Assembly: GCF_000471905.2 (NCBI RefSeq)
Contig: NW_006496119.1
Coordinates: 1,368,936 to 1,432,935, forward strand
DNA: 64,000 nt
Reading direction: 5' to 3'
Source: Amborella trichopoda
Taxonomy: Eukaryota > Streptophyta > Magnoliopsida > Amborellales > Amborellaceae
Below, piece after piece: positions 1 through 9,765 of this stretch. The position numbers and the translations under genes are program-made. The notes under the pieces are model-generated. The model saw only the letters and a list, made by a program, of their open reading frames with translations. It did not search any database and was not told the origin of the DNA. Position 1 is the stretch's first letter, and each line of letters opens with the position of its first letter.

Positions 1-658
1 TTCAGTCGAGGTGCATTACTTTTGAGCTCATGATAAGTCTTAGTCTCAGGGACAAACTCTTTCAAATGCTTTGAAGCAACACGCATAAACTCCAGATTCT
101 GAAGGCTACGAACCTCACTCCTTAGCTTTGCCATGGGGTCTTGTTCCTGAGGGCCGGAGGGCTGAGTCTCGTCCCCCTGTACTTCTTCTATAACCACTGA
201 GAAGTGTAAGACCTTCTTCTGGCTGCCGGTGACCCCCTCATTTAAGGAGGATGAAATTTGGAGTACTTTTCTTGGTGGTCGGTGGGCCAAGTCTGCTTCT
301 AGAATAGCAATGGGGATATGCAGGACGTTTTGCTGGTCCGGCGTATAGGTGACCCTTGGTGCAGGAAGGTCTACCTCTAGGGCTTCCTCAGGCTTATGTG
401 TTACTTTTAACTCGTCATTTTGTTCTTGTAATTTAAATGTAGAGGGGGAAGCTTTGTCTTTGGGAGAGGACACCATGACGTCGGAGAGGTGGCAAGGTAT
501 ACTCAGGTAGATCGGAGTCAAAGGGAGGATCTTGCCATGTCAGTCCTCTTCTTTGAACATGTCTATGATCATTCGCCCCAGATCTTCAATGTCATCATGG
601 GATGAGGGTCCTGTCTCTCTCACAGGCGTCCAATCATCATCCTTTGATATTTCTGGCA

Positions 659-1372
659 CTAGAAGGTCTGTGAAATAGTACTTGGTGTCGGCATAGTGAG
701 TCTAAGGTACAGGGAACAGTCTTTTGTCAGCATAGACTGTGTGATGTCTCCCATCTCGGCTGTATTTGAAACATTGGTGGAGCATGGAAGGAACCACCCC
801 TGATTCTGAAGCCAAGGATGACCAAGCAGGACGTTGTAGGAGGTATCGGTGTTGATTACATGGAACTGAGCATAATCATTGAGGTCACCGATCTTGAGAC
901 GAAGTCGCACCGTGCCTACTGGCTTCTCTCATGATTGGTTGAAACCTTGCACCGTGATGTGGGTAGAAGTGAGGTCCTTAGATCCCAATTCCAATCAAGT
1001 GAGGATCCTTCTTGGGATCAGGTTGACTGTTGACCCTCCATCCAACATGATTTGATTGATAGGGCAGGCGTGTAGTTCACCATTCACGAAGAGGGGGGGA
1101 TTGCAGAATTTGTCTCCCAACTGTATGTCACCTTCGAAAAAGGAGATTGTTAGAAACCCACTTAGAATGGTTGGGTCAACCTCTATAGGCTCCCCTTCGG
1201 TATTGTACACCTCTAGGTTAGAAAGAGCATGAACCAAGGCCATATGATAGTCTCTAGACAGCAGAAGAGCATCATAAATACTTAAAAGGGCTGAAAGTTT
1301 TCTCAGGTGCCAAATTACGTCGCATATCACTTTATCCTCATTAGTCTTCTGTGTTACTGATCCAATCACTGG
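659..1372 (-). pseudogene. Retrotransposon aspartic protease (Tat clade)
   Basis: Cleaves the Gag-Pol polyprotein in the virus-like particle. A single minus frame from 1369 to 659 carries the retropepsin active-site segment MLDGGSTVNLIP near 1010-1045 (D-G-G where many proteases have D-S/T-G) and the downstream block YNVLLGHPWL near 815-850, both characteristic of Ty3/gypsy Tat proteases. The upstream EGDIQLGD and NPPLFVNG blocks also fit. Two in-frame stops (just before 995, and near 930) interrupt the domain, so it is inactive. Gag lies upstream, and the reverse transcriptase side runs off the window. Confidence 0.8.
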
Positions 1373-1574
1373 TGTACGGAGTAGGGTAGGTTTAGGAACA
1401 AGCTTCGATTGAGCTCTATATTAGGGATTTATATTAGGGATGTATCAGCCAGTGTATTAGGGATGTATTATGGATGTATTAGGTATATTAGGGATTTGTA
1501 TTAGCCGGTGCGGTCTGGGTTGATGGAGAAGTAATGGGGATTTGTATTAGGGATGTAGAGGTTTGAGGTTGAGG

Positions 1575-1960
1575 TTAAGGGAAAAGTGACGGATCAGGAA
1601 ACTTGAGGACCTTGAGCGTTTGAAGTGTGGGCTGTAGCTTCTTCCCTGATCTCAGGTTCATTTGCCCCGTGCTGGGTGGTACTTCCAAAATCTGCAGCAT
1701 ATGAGAGGCTTCTTTGGAAGCGGAGCTTGATGATGGCTTGGTTTTGGCTTGGACTGCCAAGGCATCAGCGACCGTCGAAAATCCAGCAACCTGGGCCAGC
1801 ATCTCTCTGACGTGCTTCTGCTGCTATCGGCTGAGGCTGGTGCCTCCGAGCTCTCTGTTTAGAGCATCGAAGTCTTAGAACTGTCGAGTTGCGTTCATGG
1901 AGAAAATAGAAGAGGAGGGAGAAGTAGAAGAGTTCGAATGTTCTGGGAAGCTTTTTATGT
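1575..1960 (-). pseudogene. Tat gag-pol linker (LAQVAGF motif), upstream of protease
   Basis: The minus-strand reading contains the motif LAQVAGFSTVADAL near 1760-1802. This matches LAQAAGF(L/F)TVxDA in three plus-strand copies (2224-2320, 14513-14590, 37940-38030). Upstream in the same direction are the phrases HTSNFGDDIKS and a Q/R-rich stretch before the motif. A Lys/Pro-rich tail follows, then a stretch of stops at 1390-1570. The motif marks the junction between gag-derived sequence and protease in this family. No enzymatic function is assigned. Frame breaks make it a pseudogene. Confidence 0.7.
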
Positions 1961-2055
1961 CATCGCCGAAGTTGGACGTGTGCAGAGGGTATTTTAGATC
2001 TTGCCCCGGCAGACTCTCTGCACATGTCTAACTCTGGTGATGACATAAAAAGCTG
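1949..2055. repeat. Head-to-head inverted repeat joining two Tat linkers
   Basis: The reverse complement of 1949-1987 (CTCTGCACACGTCC... to ...GACATAAAAAGC) matches 2015-2055 (CTCTGCACATGTCT... to ...GACATAAAAAGC) with few differences. Both arms encode the same SLHTSN-x-GDDIKS segment on opposite strands. The 27-base spacer still resembles the element on the minus side to about 2005. The break between the antisense and sense copies is therefore near 2006-2012. Confidence 0.75.
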
Positions 2056-2334
2056 CCTTGATGGGTCTAACGAGAGGAATGACCTTAAAAGTACCTCACC
2101 GACTAACCCTTCTCCTTCTTCTTCATCTTCTTCTCATCCTTCTTATTTCATGTCTCTTGCAGATACAACCTTGACATGTCCAAATTTCGAGGCTCTTGAT
2201 AGTGAACTTGCAGGAACCAATATAAGTAGGACGCATCGGAGGCGGTTGAAAAAGACAATGGCCCAGGCAGCTGGATTCTTAACAGTTGCTGATGCCTTGG
2301 CAGCTAGAGTCAAGGCAAAGCCATCTTCTTCAAA
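2012..2334 (+). pseudogene. Tat linker remnant
   Basis: The open frame starting at 2024 (134 codons in all) begins MSNSGDDIKSC, contains a Ser/Pro tract, then NISRTHRRRLKKTMAQAAG and FLTVADALAARVKAKPSSS. These match the linker in the longer element at 37740-38050. One copy of the 26-residue SN-GDD repeat is present. After the Lys-rich KPSSSKKHK segment the sequence jumps to a part homologous to 40640-40700, so protease, RT and RNase H are deleted from this copy. Confidence 0.7.
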
Positions 2335-3297
2335 GAAGCACAAGATGTCAAAACCAAGAACTGGAGTTCTTCGACCCAATTTGCGTAGAAGTCGAGAAGG
2401 TAGAAGATTAGAGAGAGCCCATCACTAAGTTTCTAAGACATGGTAGACTCCTAGAGGATCATGCTGAGCACAATAGTGTACGTCGAATGTTTACCAAGTA
2501 TTCTTGTGGGCTGAAGTGGGCTGAAGTGGGCTGAAGTGGTCCCCCTTAAGCAAGTCTCTGGGAACACAGTGGCTAAGTTCGTTTGACATCATATCATATA
2601 CCGGTTTGAAGTGCTTGCCCGGATTATATCTGACAGCGGCCCTTAGTTCAAAAGTCACCGCATCGATCGCTTAGTTAACTAGTTCAGTTTCGAGTATAAG
2701 TACTTGACTATGTATCACCCTCTAGCCAACGGATTAGCTGAAGCTTTTAGTAAGACCATGTGCAACGTTATAAGGAAATTGGTATCGAGGACAAAGAAGA
2801 ACTAGCATGAGAAGCTTCATGAAGCCTTGTGCTATCGCATTACCACACGAAATGCCACTGATTCCACTCCTTATTCCCTAGTCTATGGGGGTGAAATAGT
2901 TTTACCTCTCGAAATTCAAATCCCTTCATTATGTATCGCTATGCACCAAGGACTAACTGAAGATGATAGGGTCAAACTTCGATATCAAGAGTTGGATGCG
3001 CTTAATGAAAAGAGGCTGGAAGCTCAACAGAATCTCGAGCTCAACCAAGGGAGAATGAAGAGAGCCTTTGACAAGTTAGTCAAAGTCCACTCATTCGCTC
3101 GTGGGAATCTGGTTCTAGCCATCAAGAGGCCGATTGTTATGCATGGGCGACATAAAGGGAAGTTTGAACCCAAGTGTGAGGGTCCCTTTATAGTAAAAAA
3201 CGTCTTGCCAAATGGAGCTTACATACTTGCAAATCCTGATGGAGAGGAGGCAATGCCCCCTTTCAATGGGCGATACTTACAGAAAAACTACACATGA
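2335..3297 (+). pseudogene. Tat integrase remnant (5' part deleted)
   Basis: Catalyses strand transfer of retrotransposon cDNA in the nucleus. The part from 2335 to 2500 aligns with 40640-40795, then a deletion jumps to sequence matching 41140 onward. The open frame 2827-3297 encodes the end of the core and the C-terminal part: RITTRNATDSTPYSLVYGGE, LPLEIQIPSL, a KRLEAQQNLELNQGRMKRAFD helix, and the GKFEPKCEGPFIVKNVLPNG block (GPY/F-like). It ends at GRYLQKNYT. The catalytic aspartates are not all present. It is immediately followed by LTR-type DNA, consistent with the 3' end of an element. Confidence 0.8.
2508..2537 (+). repeat. Three perfect copies of a 10-bp direct repeat
   Basis: GGGCTGAAGT occurs three times in a row at the deletion point inside the integrase remnant. 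The intact relative at about 41137-41160 has a single related unit (AAGTGGGCTGCAGCGG). The expansion marks the internal deletion junction. Confidence 0.9.
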
Positions 3298-3299
3298 TG

Positions 3300-3560
3300 C
3301 ATACTCAAAGAGACTCAATGTGCAATAGCAAAGCGTTAAAAGGACGTTAAAAAGAAAAGAAAAAAGCCAATCATGAAAGACAATTCAAACAAGGTTTAAC
3401 TCTTATATTTCATTAGAAGGAGTTACAAGCTAAAAAAAACCAATTATTAGAGAGGTTAGAAATCTCTTGCATCTGATGAAAAGAGGACAGTTGACGCCAT
3501 AGCATTGCTCTTACATCTAAAGATAACAGGATAGTTCAGGCCAAAAAGAGATGCCCTCAT
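3300..3560 (+). other. 3' untranslated / LTR-start spacer
   Basis: Starts with a purine-rich run at 3345-3366 that could serve as polypurine tract, followed by AAGGTTTAACTCTTAT, which is conserved after the second integrase at 41970-41985. It contains two degenerate units of the 43-bp repeat (TCTTGCATCTGATGAAAAGAGGACAG and a relative). No gene is seen. Confidence 0.45.
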
Positions 3561-3720
3561 CATGAAGAAGCAGAAAAACCACTTGCAAGTCAGCTTCAAT
3601 TCATCTGCTGAGTGTTCTCAAAGAGGATGGTTACAAGCCAAAAGAAGAAGCCAACCATTTATGAGTCAGCCTCAATTCATCTAATGAGTATATCAAATAT
3701 ACAAAGCAGACTTCTCTAGC

Positions 3721-3957
3721 AAGAAACTGGCCTATGATGGAGAGCATACCCTATTCACAGTGAGTGCTCTTCCACAAAATAACATGGGCCTCATTGTTGT
3801 GCTGGAGGACTTGGCTTCCAACAGGCTTCATAAGTCTGACCATCCAATTGGTCACCACCCTTTCCCAACCCCAATCATGCCCATGCACGATCACAGCAAA
3901 ACACGATCCACCGCCGTTCATCAAATGGTTGAACAAGCAATAGCCATGCTCAACTAA
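3721..3957 (+). other. Small conserved frame near LTR start (LAYDGEHTLF motif)
   Basis: The frame reads KKLAYDGEHTLFTVSALP, QNNMGLIVVLEDLASNR, then GHHPFPTPIM, ending at a stop after about 78 codons. The same frame stays open in the LTR-3a copy (42387-42581, EMAYDGEHTLFTVVAFPQNN) and in the inverted copy (54633-54457, ELAYDGEYALFAVSTLPHNN). No family is recognised. It may be a short extra ORF of the Tat family or plain non-coding conservation. No start codon is shared by all copies. Confidence 0.4.
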
Positions 3958-3989
3958 CTCCCGTGCATAATGTCCCTAGCCACGTGTGA

Positions 3990-4215
3990 CTAAGGTACTA
4001 GTGCTGCGCGAGATTAGCGTCAGTTGTGTTTAAGAGACCCGGTGTCGGCCGCGTATCCTAAAGCCAGAACCAGTTGCGTAACCTAAAGCTAGCGCCGACT
4101 GTGTTTCTATGACCCAGCGCTAGCTGCGTATCGTAAAGCTAGCGCTGACTATGTTTCTGAGGTCCAGCGCCGACAGCGTATCCTAAAGCTAGCACCGGCT
4201 GTGTTTTCAAGGCCC
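3990..4215 (+). repeat. LTR array A: degenerate AGCGCCGACTGTGTTT units
   Basis: About seven units of 30-37 bp share the core TAGCGCCGACTGTGTTTCT followed by AGACCC or CCTAAAGC. Counterparts lie at 6270-6495 (duplicate), 17040-17355 and 42660-42830. The core also occurs in arrays B and E of the same LTRs. Confidence 0.75.
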
Positions 4216-5150
4216 CACGCCATTGCGACTATTCACCTCCCGGTGACCCTTCGTTTCCCCGCGCTTCCTCGACTCCCGTGACCCTTCGATTGACCAAGAG
4301 TCTTCGTCTCCCTGGTGACTACGCACCTTCTCAAGACCCCTCGTCTTCCTTCAATGGATCGAATTCCCAAAGACCCTTCGTCACTAGTGCGATTGTTCAC
4401 CTCCTGGTGACTCTTCATCTCTTAGCGACCCTTTGTCTCCAGGTTACTGTTCGTATCCTAAGACCCCTTATTTTCCTACAGCGACCATTCATCTCCAGGT
4501 GGCTATTCATATCACCTGAGCTCTCTATACGTTGCTGAAAACTCTCCTCTTCCGTTGGAACTCCCGAAAAACCACTACAAGGCCTTTCCCCTTCTGGCAC
4601 ATTGCCAAAAAACTACTAGAAACACGATGGAAGTCCCCAAGCAGCCCTCTGCTGCAACTTCCGCCCCTTTTCCCCTTCTCCAAGACAATCAAAACCATAG
4701 TCGGAGTCTCTGAAGCTCCCCGGTAAAAACCCTCTGTTTGCCTTGCTACACTTACCGGTAAACTCTTGCAACTTCAGGAAAATGCAGTGTTCTTTCCGGT
4801 GCTCCTTCCTGATTTTCGAGAAACTTCTGCAAAATCTTACTCGAAGTGCCTTGCGCACTCACTGAAAATCTTGTCGGGAGCTCTCTCACTCTCACTACTG
4901 AAATTCCTTAGTCGTTTTAACCATTGGTAAAAATGGTCAAAATGGGGTTTACCCCCTTATATAGGCAAAGCTCCCCTAAGATGGCGCCCACAAATCAAGA
5001 ATGCCAGTCACATCCTAGAAGGCCAAATGACAGTGGGCCGGATGTAGTCAGGCTCGGACCTGAGGCCCGAATGAAAGTTTGCCGCCACCCATGAAAACTC
5101 TAACAAATAGTGACCAGGACCGGATCGGGCTCAAGCCCAAGGTCGAAACA
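4216..5150 (+). other. LTR middle segment, no gene
   Basis: Pyrimidine-rich unique LTR sequence with repeated CCTCCCGGTGAC / CGACCCTTCGTC phrases at 4225-4500. Near 4940-4970 is a GGGGTTTACCCCC inverted motif followed by TTATATAGG, also seen at 7220-7250, 17955-17980 and 43548-43570. The short open frames here are not conserved between LTRs. A weak upstream TATA is possible at 4969-4975. Confidence 0.5.
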
Positions 5151-5445
5151 CTAACCCGTGCCCAGCGTCAGCTGTGTTCTCAATATACCTAGCGCCAGCT
5201 ATGTTCTCAACGACCCAGCATCGGTTGTGTCCTCAAAAGAACCAGTGCTGGCTGTGTTCTCTAATGTACCCAGAGTAGGCTATGTTCTTAATGTACACGG
5301 TGCAAGTTGTGTTCTCAATGTACCTAGTGTCAGTTGTGTTCACAAAGGACCCAGTGTCGGCTGTGTTCACAATGTCCCTAGCACCGATTGTGTTCTCAAT
5401 GTACCCATCACCAGCTGTGTTCTCAAGTTTACTGCCACGTGTGTT
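5150..5445 (+). repeat. LTR array B: 33-bp tandem repeat
   Basis: About nine units of 33 bp, consensus close to CCTAGTGTCAGTTGTGTTCT then CAATGTA. Because 33 is divisible by three the array gives an artificial open frame with an 11-residue period (VLNVPSVSCV). Some neighbouring units form inverted repeats, for example CACAAT...ATTGTG at about 5369-5393. It recurs at 7430-7725, 18165-18375 and 43685-44080. Confidence 0.85.
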
Positions 5446-5819
5446 GCCACTGCGCACGCTAGCGTCGCTTGTGTTGCCTTCGCCAATGTGAACGTTGTGT
5501 ACATGTCAACACTTTTACTTCACAAACCTGCTGCCATGTGTGTTACACTCTTTTTTGGTGCATCAAACAGCTATGGGACAGCTTCCATAGGATTCGGTAC
5601 CGTTGAAAACCCCTATGAGTCAAGTTTCAGCTTAATTAGACACTCTAGAACAAAGTTATGAGCGAAATATTGAAACAGAAGGAGCCGCAAACTATTCCCA
5701 TGCGGCCACTCTGCACCAAAACACCATTAAAGGTGACTATTTTCACAGTCACGGACGGTGACTATTTTCGCAGTCACGGGCAGTGACTTTCGGGGCCCAT
5801 ATCTCACTTATCTCGAGTC

Positions 5820-5839
5820 NNNNNNNNNNNNNNNNNNNN
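5820..5839. other. Assembly gap (20 N)
   Basis: A run of 20 unknown bases. The left flank is the end of copy A and the right flank the start of copy B of the same 2.26-kb block. This is the signature of two overlapping contigs placed end to end instead of merged. Confidence 0.98.
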
Positions 5840-8099
5840 TCATGAAGAAGCAGAAAACCACTTGCAAGTCAGCTTCAATTCATCTGCTGAGTGTTCTCAA
5901 AGAGGATGGTTACAAGCCAAAAGAAGAAGCCAACCATTTATGAGTCAGCCTCAATTCATCTAATGAGTATATCAAATATACAAAGCAGACTTCTCTAGCA
6001 AGAAACTGGCCTATGATGGAGAGCATACCCTATTCACAGTGAGTGCTCTTCCACAAAATAACATGGGCCTCATTGTTGTGCTGGAGGACTTGGCTTCCAA
6101 CAGGCTTCATAAGTCTGACCATCCAATTGGTCACCACCCTTTCCCAACCCCAATCATGGCCATGCACAATCACAGCAAAACACGATCCACCGCCGTTCAT
6201 CAAATGGTTGAACAAGCAATAGCCATGCTCAACTAACTCCCGTGCATAATGTCCCTAGCCACGTGTGACTAAGGTACTAGTGCTGCGCGAGATTAGCGTC
6301 AGTTGTGTTTCAGAGACCCGGTGTCGGCCGCGTATCCTAAAGCTAGAACCAGTTGCGTAACCTAAAGCTAGCGCCGACTGTGTTTCTATGACCCAGCGCT
6401 AGCTGCGTATCGTAAAGCTAGCGCTGACTATGTTTCTGAGGTCCAGCGCCGACAGCATATCCTAAAGCTAGCACCGGCTGTGTTTTCCAAGGCCCCACGC
6501 CATTGCGACTATTCACCTCCCGGTGACCCTTCGTTTCCCCGCGCTTCCTCGACTCCCGTGACCCTTCGATTGACCAAGAGTCTTCGTCTCCCTGGTGACT
6601 ACGCACCTTCTCAAGACCCCTCGTCTTCCTTCAATGGATCGAATTCCCAAAGACCCTTCGTCGCTAGTGCGATTGTTCACCTCCTGGTGACTCTTCATCT
6701 CTTAGCGACCCTTTGTCTCCAGGTTACTGTTCGTATCCTAAGACCCCTTATTTTCCTACAGTGACCATTCATCTCCAGGTGGCTATTCGTATCACCTGAG
6801 CTCTCTATACGTTGCTGAAAACTCTCCTCTTCCGTTGGAACTCCCGAAAAACCACTGCAAGGCCTTTCCCCTTCTGGCACATTGCCAAAAAACTACTAGA
6901 AACACGATGGAAGTCCCCAAGCAGCCCTCTGCTGCAACTTCCGCCCCTTTTCCCCTTCTCCAAGACAATCAAAACCACAGTCGGAGTCTCTGAAGCTCCC
7001 CGGTAAAAACCCTCTGTTTGCCTTGCTACACTTACCTGTAAACTCTTGCAACTTCAGGAAAATGCAGTGTTCTTTCCGGTGCTCCTTCCTGATTTTCGAG
7101 AAACTTCTGCAAAATCTTACTCGAAGTGCCTTGCGCACTCACTGAAAATCTTGTCGGGAGCTCTCTCACTCTCACTACTGAAATTCCTTAGTCGTTTTAA
7201 CCATTGCTAAAAATGGTCGAAATGGGGTTTACCCCCTTATATAGGCAAAGCTCCCCTAAGATGGCGCCCACAAGTCAAGAATGCCAGTCACATCCTAGAA
7301 GGCCAAATGACGGTGGGCCGGATCTAGTCAGGCTCGGACCTGAGGCCCGAATGAAAGTTTGCCGCCACCCATGAAAACTCTAACAAATAGTGACCAGGAC
7401 CGGAACGGGCTCAAGCCCAAGGTCGAAGCATTAACCCGTGCCCAGCGTCAGCTGTGTTCTCAATATACCTAGCGCCAACTATGTTCTCAACGACCCAGCA
7501 TCGGTTGTGTCCTCAAAAGAACCAGTGCTGGCTGTGTTCTCTAATGTACCCAGAGTAGGCTATGTTCTTAATGTACACGGTGCAAGTTGTGTTCTCAATG
7601 TACCTAGTGTCAGTTGTGTTCACAAAGGACCCAGTGTCGGCTGTGTTCACAATGTCCCTAGCACCGATTGTGTTCTCAATGTACCCATCACCGGCTGTGT
7701 TCTCAAGTTTACTGCCACGTGTGTTGCCACTGCGCACGCTAGCGTCGCTTGTGTTGCCTTCGCCAATGTGAACGTTGTGTACATGTCAACACTTTTACTT
7801 CACAAACCTGCTGCCATGTGTGTTACACTCTTTTTTGGTGCATCAAACAGCTATGGGACAGCTTCCATTGGATTCGGTACCGTTGAAAACCCCTATGAGT
7901 CAAGTTTCAGCTTAATTAGACACTCTAGAACAAAGTTATGAGCGAAATATTGAAACAGAAGGAGCCGCAAACTATTCCCATGTGGCCACTCTGCACCAAA
8001 ACACCATTAAAGGTGACTATTTTCACAGTCACGGACGGTGACTATTTTCGCAGTCACGGGCAGTGACTTTTGGGGCCCATATCTCACTTATCTCGAGTC
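5840..8099 (+). repeat. 2.26-kb block, copy B (right of assembly gap)
   Basis: Begins at the first base after the N run and follows copy A base for base to 8099, then continues into the rest of the LTR. It carries the second small frame (6000-6236), array A (6270-6495) and array B (7430-7725). Differences from copy A are scattered point changes, as expected for two alleles or uncollapsed haplotypes. Confidence 0.95.
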
Positions 8100-8870
8100 A
8101 GATTGCGCTCAAATTTTATGAAGCGTGTTAGTCTCATCAAGAAAAGCGTTTCGATATGTGGTACACCCTGTGAAGACACTCGAGAAGGGAAAAAAGATAG
8201 AGAGAAGTTGTTGATTCAAGAAAACTTTGCAAAAAATTCAACAGCGATACGCCTCGCTCAAGCGGCCAAATCACGGCACTCACGCGTCGAAGTGATGCGA
8301 AATTAATTCCATCATGTGCGTAAGGTCTAGGGCTACCATTGGTATGAACCCCGTATATAATGAACAGTTGGATTTTGCAAACGAACCTGACAAAGTGACT
8401 GTAAATTTCGACCGCCGAATTTTTTGTTCTGACCACAACCCAAAAGTTGCGAAATCTTTGTTCGGGCTCCAAATCACTTCCCGTTTGTTGCTACGTGATC
8501 GTGATGGCATGCTTAGTGCACTACAGCAAATAAATCACAAAAAAAATCAAGGAACGAGCACACTATCGATCCAATGTTTTCAAGATTCGTGCAAATTTTA
8601 AGCCTCATGATCATGGCCTAAAAACATGATTCATGGCTCGAAGTTGGTATCAAATTGATCGCCATTCTGAGCTCTACAAGAAAATAGTCATCTTTCGATA
8701 AAACGGGTATCAAAGAAATCCCTGATCAGTCACAGAAGATCATGTAAGTTCTAGAGCAACAACAAGAACGATTCTAAATTCCATCTATTGTTAGGCAGGA
8801 TCAAAACAGTCCTTTTGCAACCTATTTTCTTCATTTTCTTTAATTCAATTAAATTGTAATTATCATCAAT
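8100..8870 (+). other. Conserved LTR module D (copy in LTR-1)
   Basis: Non-coding sequence conserved in every LTR of the family here: 19490-20690, 46920-48120, 51320-52560, 61016-62240, and reverse complement 57490-58640. Landmarks are CATCAAGGAACGAGCACA, the phrase GTGATCGTGATGGCATGCT, and TTAATTCAATTAAATTGTAATT just upstream of the promoter. Open frames on either strand are not maintained between copies. Confidence 0.7.
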
Positions 8871-8911
8871 TTAGGTAGTTTTTTGACATCCACCCATGTT
8901 TGGGCCCATTC

Positions 8912-8919
8912 TATATAAA
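8912..8919 (+). promoter_or_regulatory. LTR-1 TATA box
   Basis: TATATAAA preceded by CACCCATGTTTGGGCCCA. The same pair (CCATGTTTGGG then TATATAAG or TATATATA 10-20 bases later) occurs in all LTRs of the family. About 40-60 bp downstream is an AATAAAG, a candidate polyadenylation signal for the 3' LTR. Confidence 0.75.
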
Positions 8920-9049
8920 CATGCAAAACCTAATTGTGACCTTTGGTTCATTCTTCAATCATTCAATAAAGATTTCAATTCTTGCTTAAGGCCTTGGGTG
9001 CGTCTTGGGGAGAGATAGGATAGAGAAGAAAAGGGCTGGTACCCCTTGG

Positions 9050-9295
9050 TAAGGTAATTTTCTCTCTCCTCTTTTCTCTCTCATCTCTATCTCTCTTTTT
9101 CTCTCCTCTTTTCTCTCTCATCTCTCTCCCTCTCTTTCTTCCTCCTATTTTCTCTCATCTTTATCTCTCTTTCTCTCTCTTCTTATCTTTCTCATCTCTC
9201 CCTTTCACTTTCATGTTTTCATCTTTATCTCTTTCTCTCTCTTCCTCCTCTAGTTTATCATGTCTCTCTTTCCCTACTCTTTCTTTTTTTCATTC
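9050..9295 (+). repeat. Pyrimidine tract downstream of LTR promoter
   Basis: Almost pure C/T sequence (CTCTCTTTTCTCTCTCATCTC-type units) starting about 130 bp after the TATA box, so inside the transcribed leader. Equivalent tracts lie at 20878-21350, 48312-48765, 52735-52800, 62460-62525 and on the minus strand at 55520-57270. Confidence 0.85.
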
Positions 9296-9419
9296 ACACA
9301 TTATGGACCTAACGTCTGGTGTGATGCCTTCCTGCTCATGAGACATGAACAGTGAGCCGGGCCTTGGCCCAAGGGGTGGGCCTCTGTCAAAATTCTCTCC
9401 CTTCTCTCTTTTGTCATAG

Positions 9420-9765
9420 ACGGTGCAAGCTTATTGTCGCCTGCGCTTTGTCTCTCTTTATTTTCTTCTAGAACATACGACGTAAGCCTATCGCCGCCTA
9501 TGCTTTCTCTCTCTTTCTTCTCTTCTGTCACAGACGATGCAAGCCTATCATCGCGTGTGTTTTCTCTCTTTTTCTTGTCTTTTGCCACAACCGATGCAAG
9601 CCTAGTGCCACCTGTGTTTTTCATCTTGGTTCTGCTATCACAGACGATGGAAACCTATCGCCTCCTATATTCTTTCCCTCTCCTCTTTCTTTTGACAAAA
9701 CCGGTGCAAGCCTATTGCCGCATGTGTTCATCACAGATAGTGGAAGCACATAGTCGCTTGTGTTC
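9420..9765 (+). repeat. 57-bp leader array with hairpin cores (LTR-1)
   Basis: Units spaced 57 bp apart (caag landmarks at 9426, 9483, 9540, 9597, 9650, 9707) combine a pyrimidine stretch with a core such as CACAGACGATG-loop-CATCGCGTGTG (9529-9559). In that core CACA pairs with TGTG and CGATG with CATCG around a 9-base loop. It lies between TATA box and PBS. Confidence 0.75.

Larger units (their letters stand above)
1..2005 (-). mobile_element. Tat-clade Ty3/gypsy gag-pol fragment, antisense, left end outside the window
   Basis: Reading the minus strand from about 2005 down to 1 gives, in order, the linker typical of this family, an aspartic protease and a degenerate linker that would lead into reverse transcriptase outside the window. 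The coding frame contains stops, so this is a dead copy. It is the only piece of the Tat family here that still has a protease. Positions 1-658 encode an acidic, proline- and serine-rich spacer with stops and no recognisable domain. The piece meets a plus-strand copy of the same family head to head near 2006-2012. Confidence 0.8.
3560..5819 (+). repeat. 2.26-kb block, copy A (left of assembly gap)
   Basis: It matches 5840-8099 along its whole length with about two dozen substitutions and two 1-base indels counted by eye (roughly 99 percent identity). It ends exactly at the N run (CTCGAGTC then N), while copy B starts exactly after the N run with the first base of this block. It holds the small conserved frame, arrays A and B and the beginning of the conserved LTR module. 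Confidence 0.95.

Noticed and set aside
5158-5661. 167-codon repetitive open frame (and its duplicate at 7438-7941)
   Set aside because: The frame exists because array B has a 33-bp period divisible by three. The matching arrays in LTR-2 and LTR-3a are full of stops.
3560-8099. Genuine tandem duplication or a pair of LTRs around the gap
   Set aside because: Both blocks end exactly at the N run, lack TG...CA ends, and lie inside one LTR between integrase and PBS. A contig overlap explains this more simply.
8137-8472. 111-codon minus-strand open frame in module D
   Set aside because: The equivalent positions in the other module D copies have stops in this frame, and no motif is recognised.
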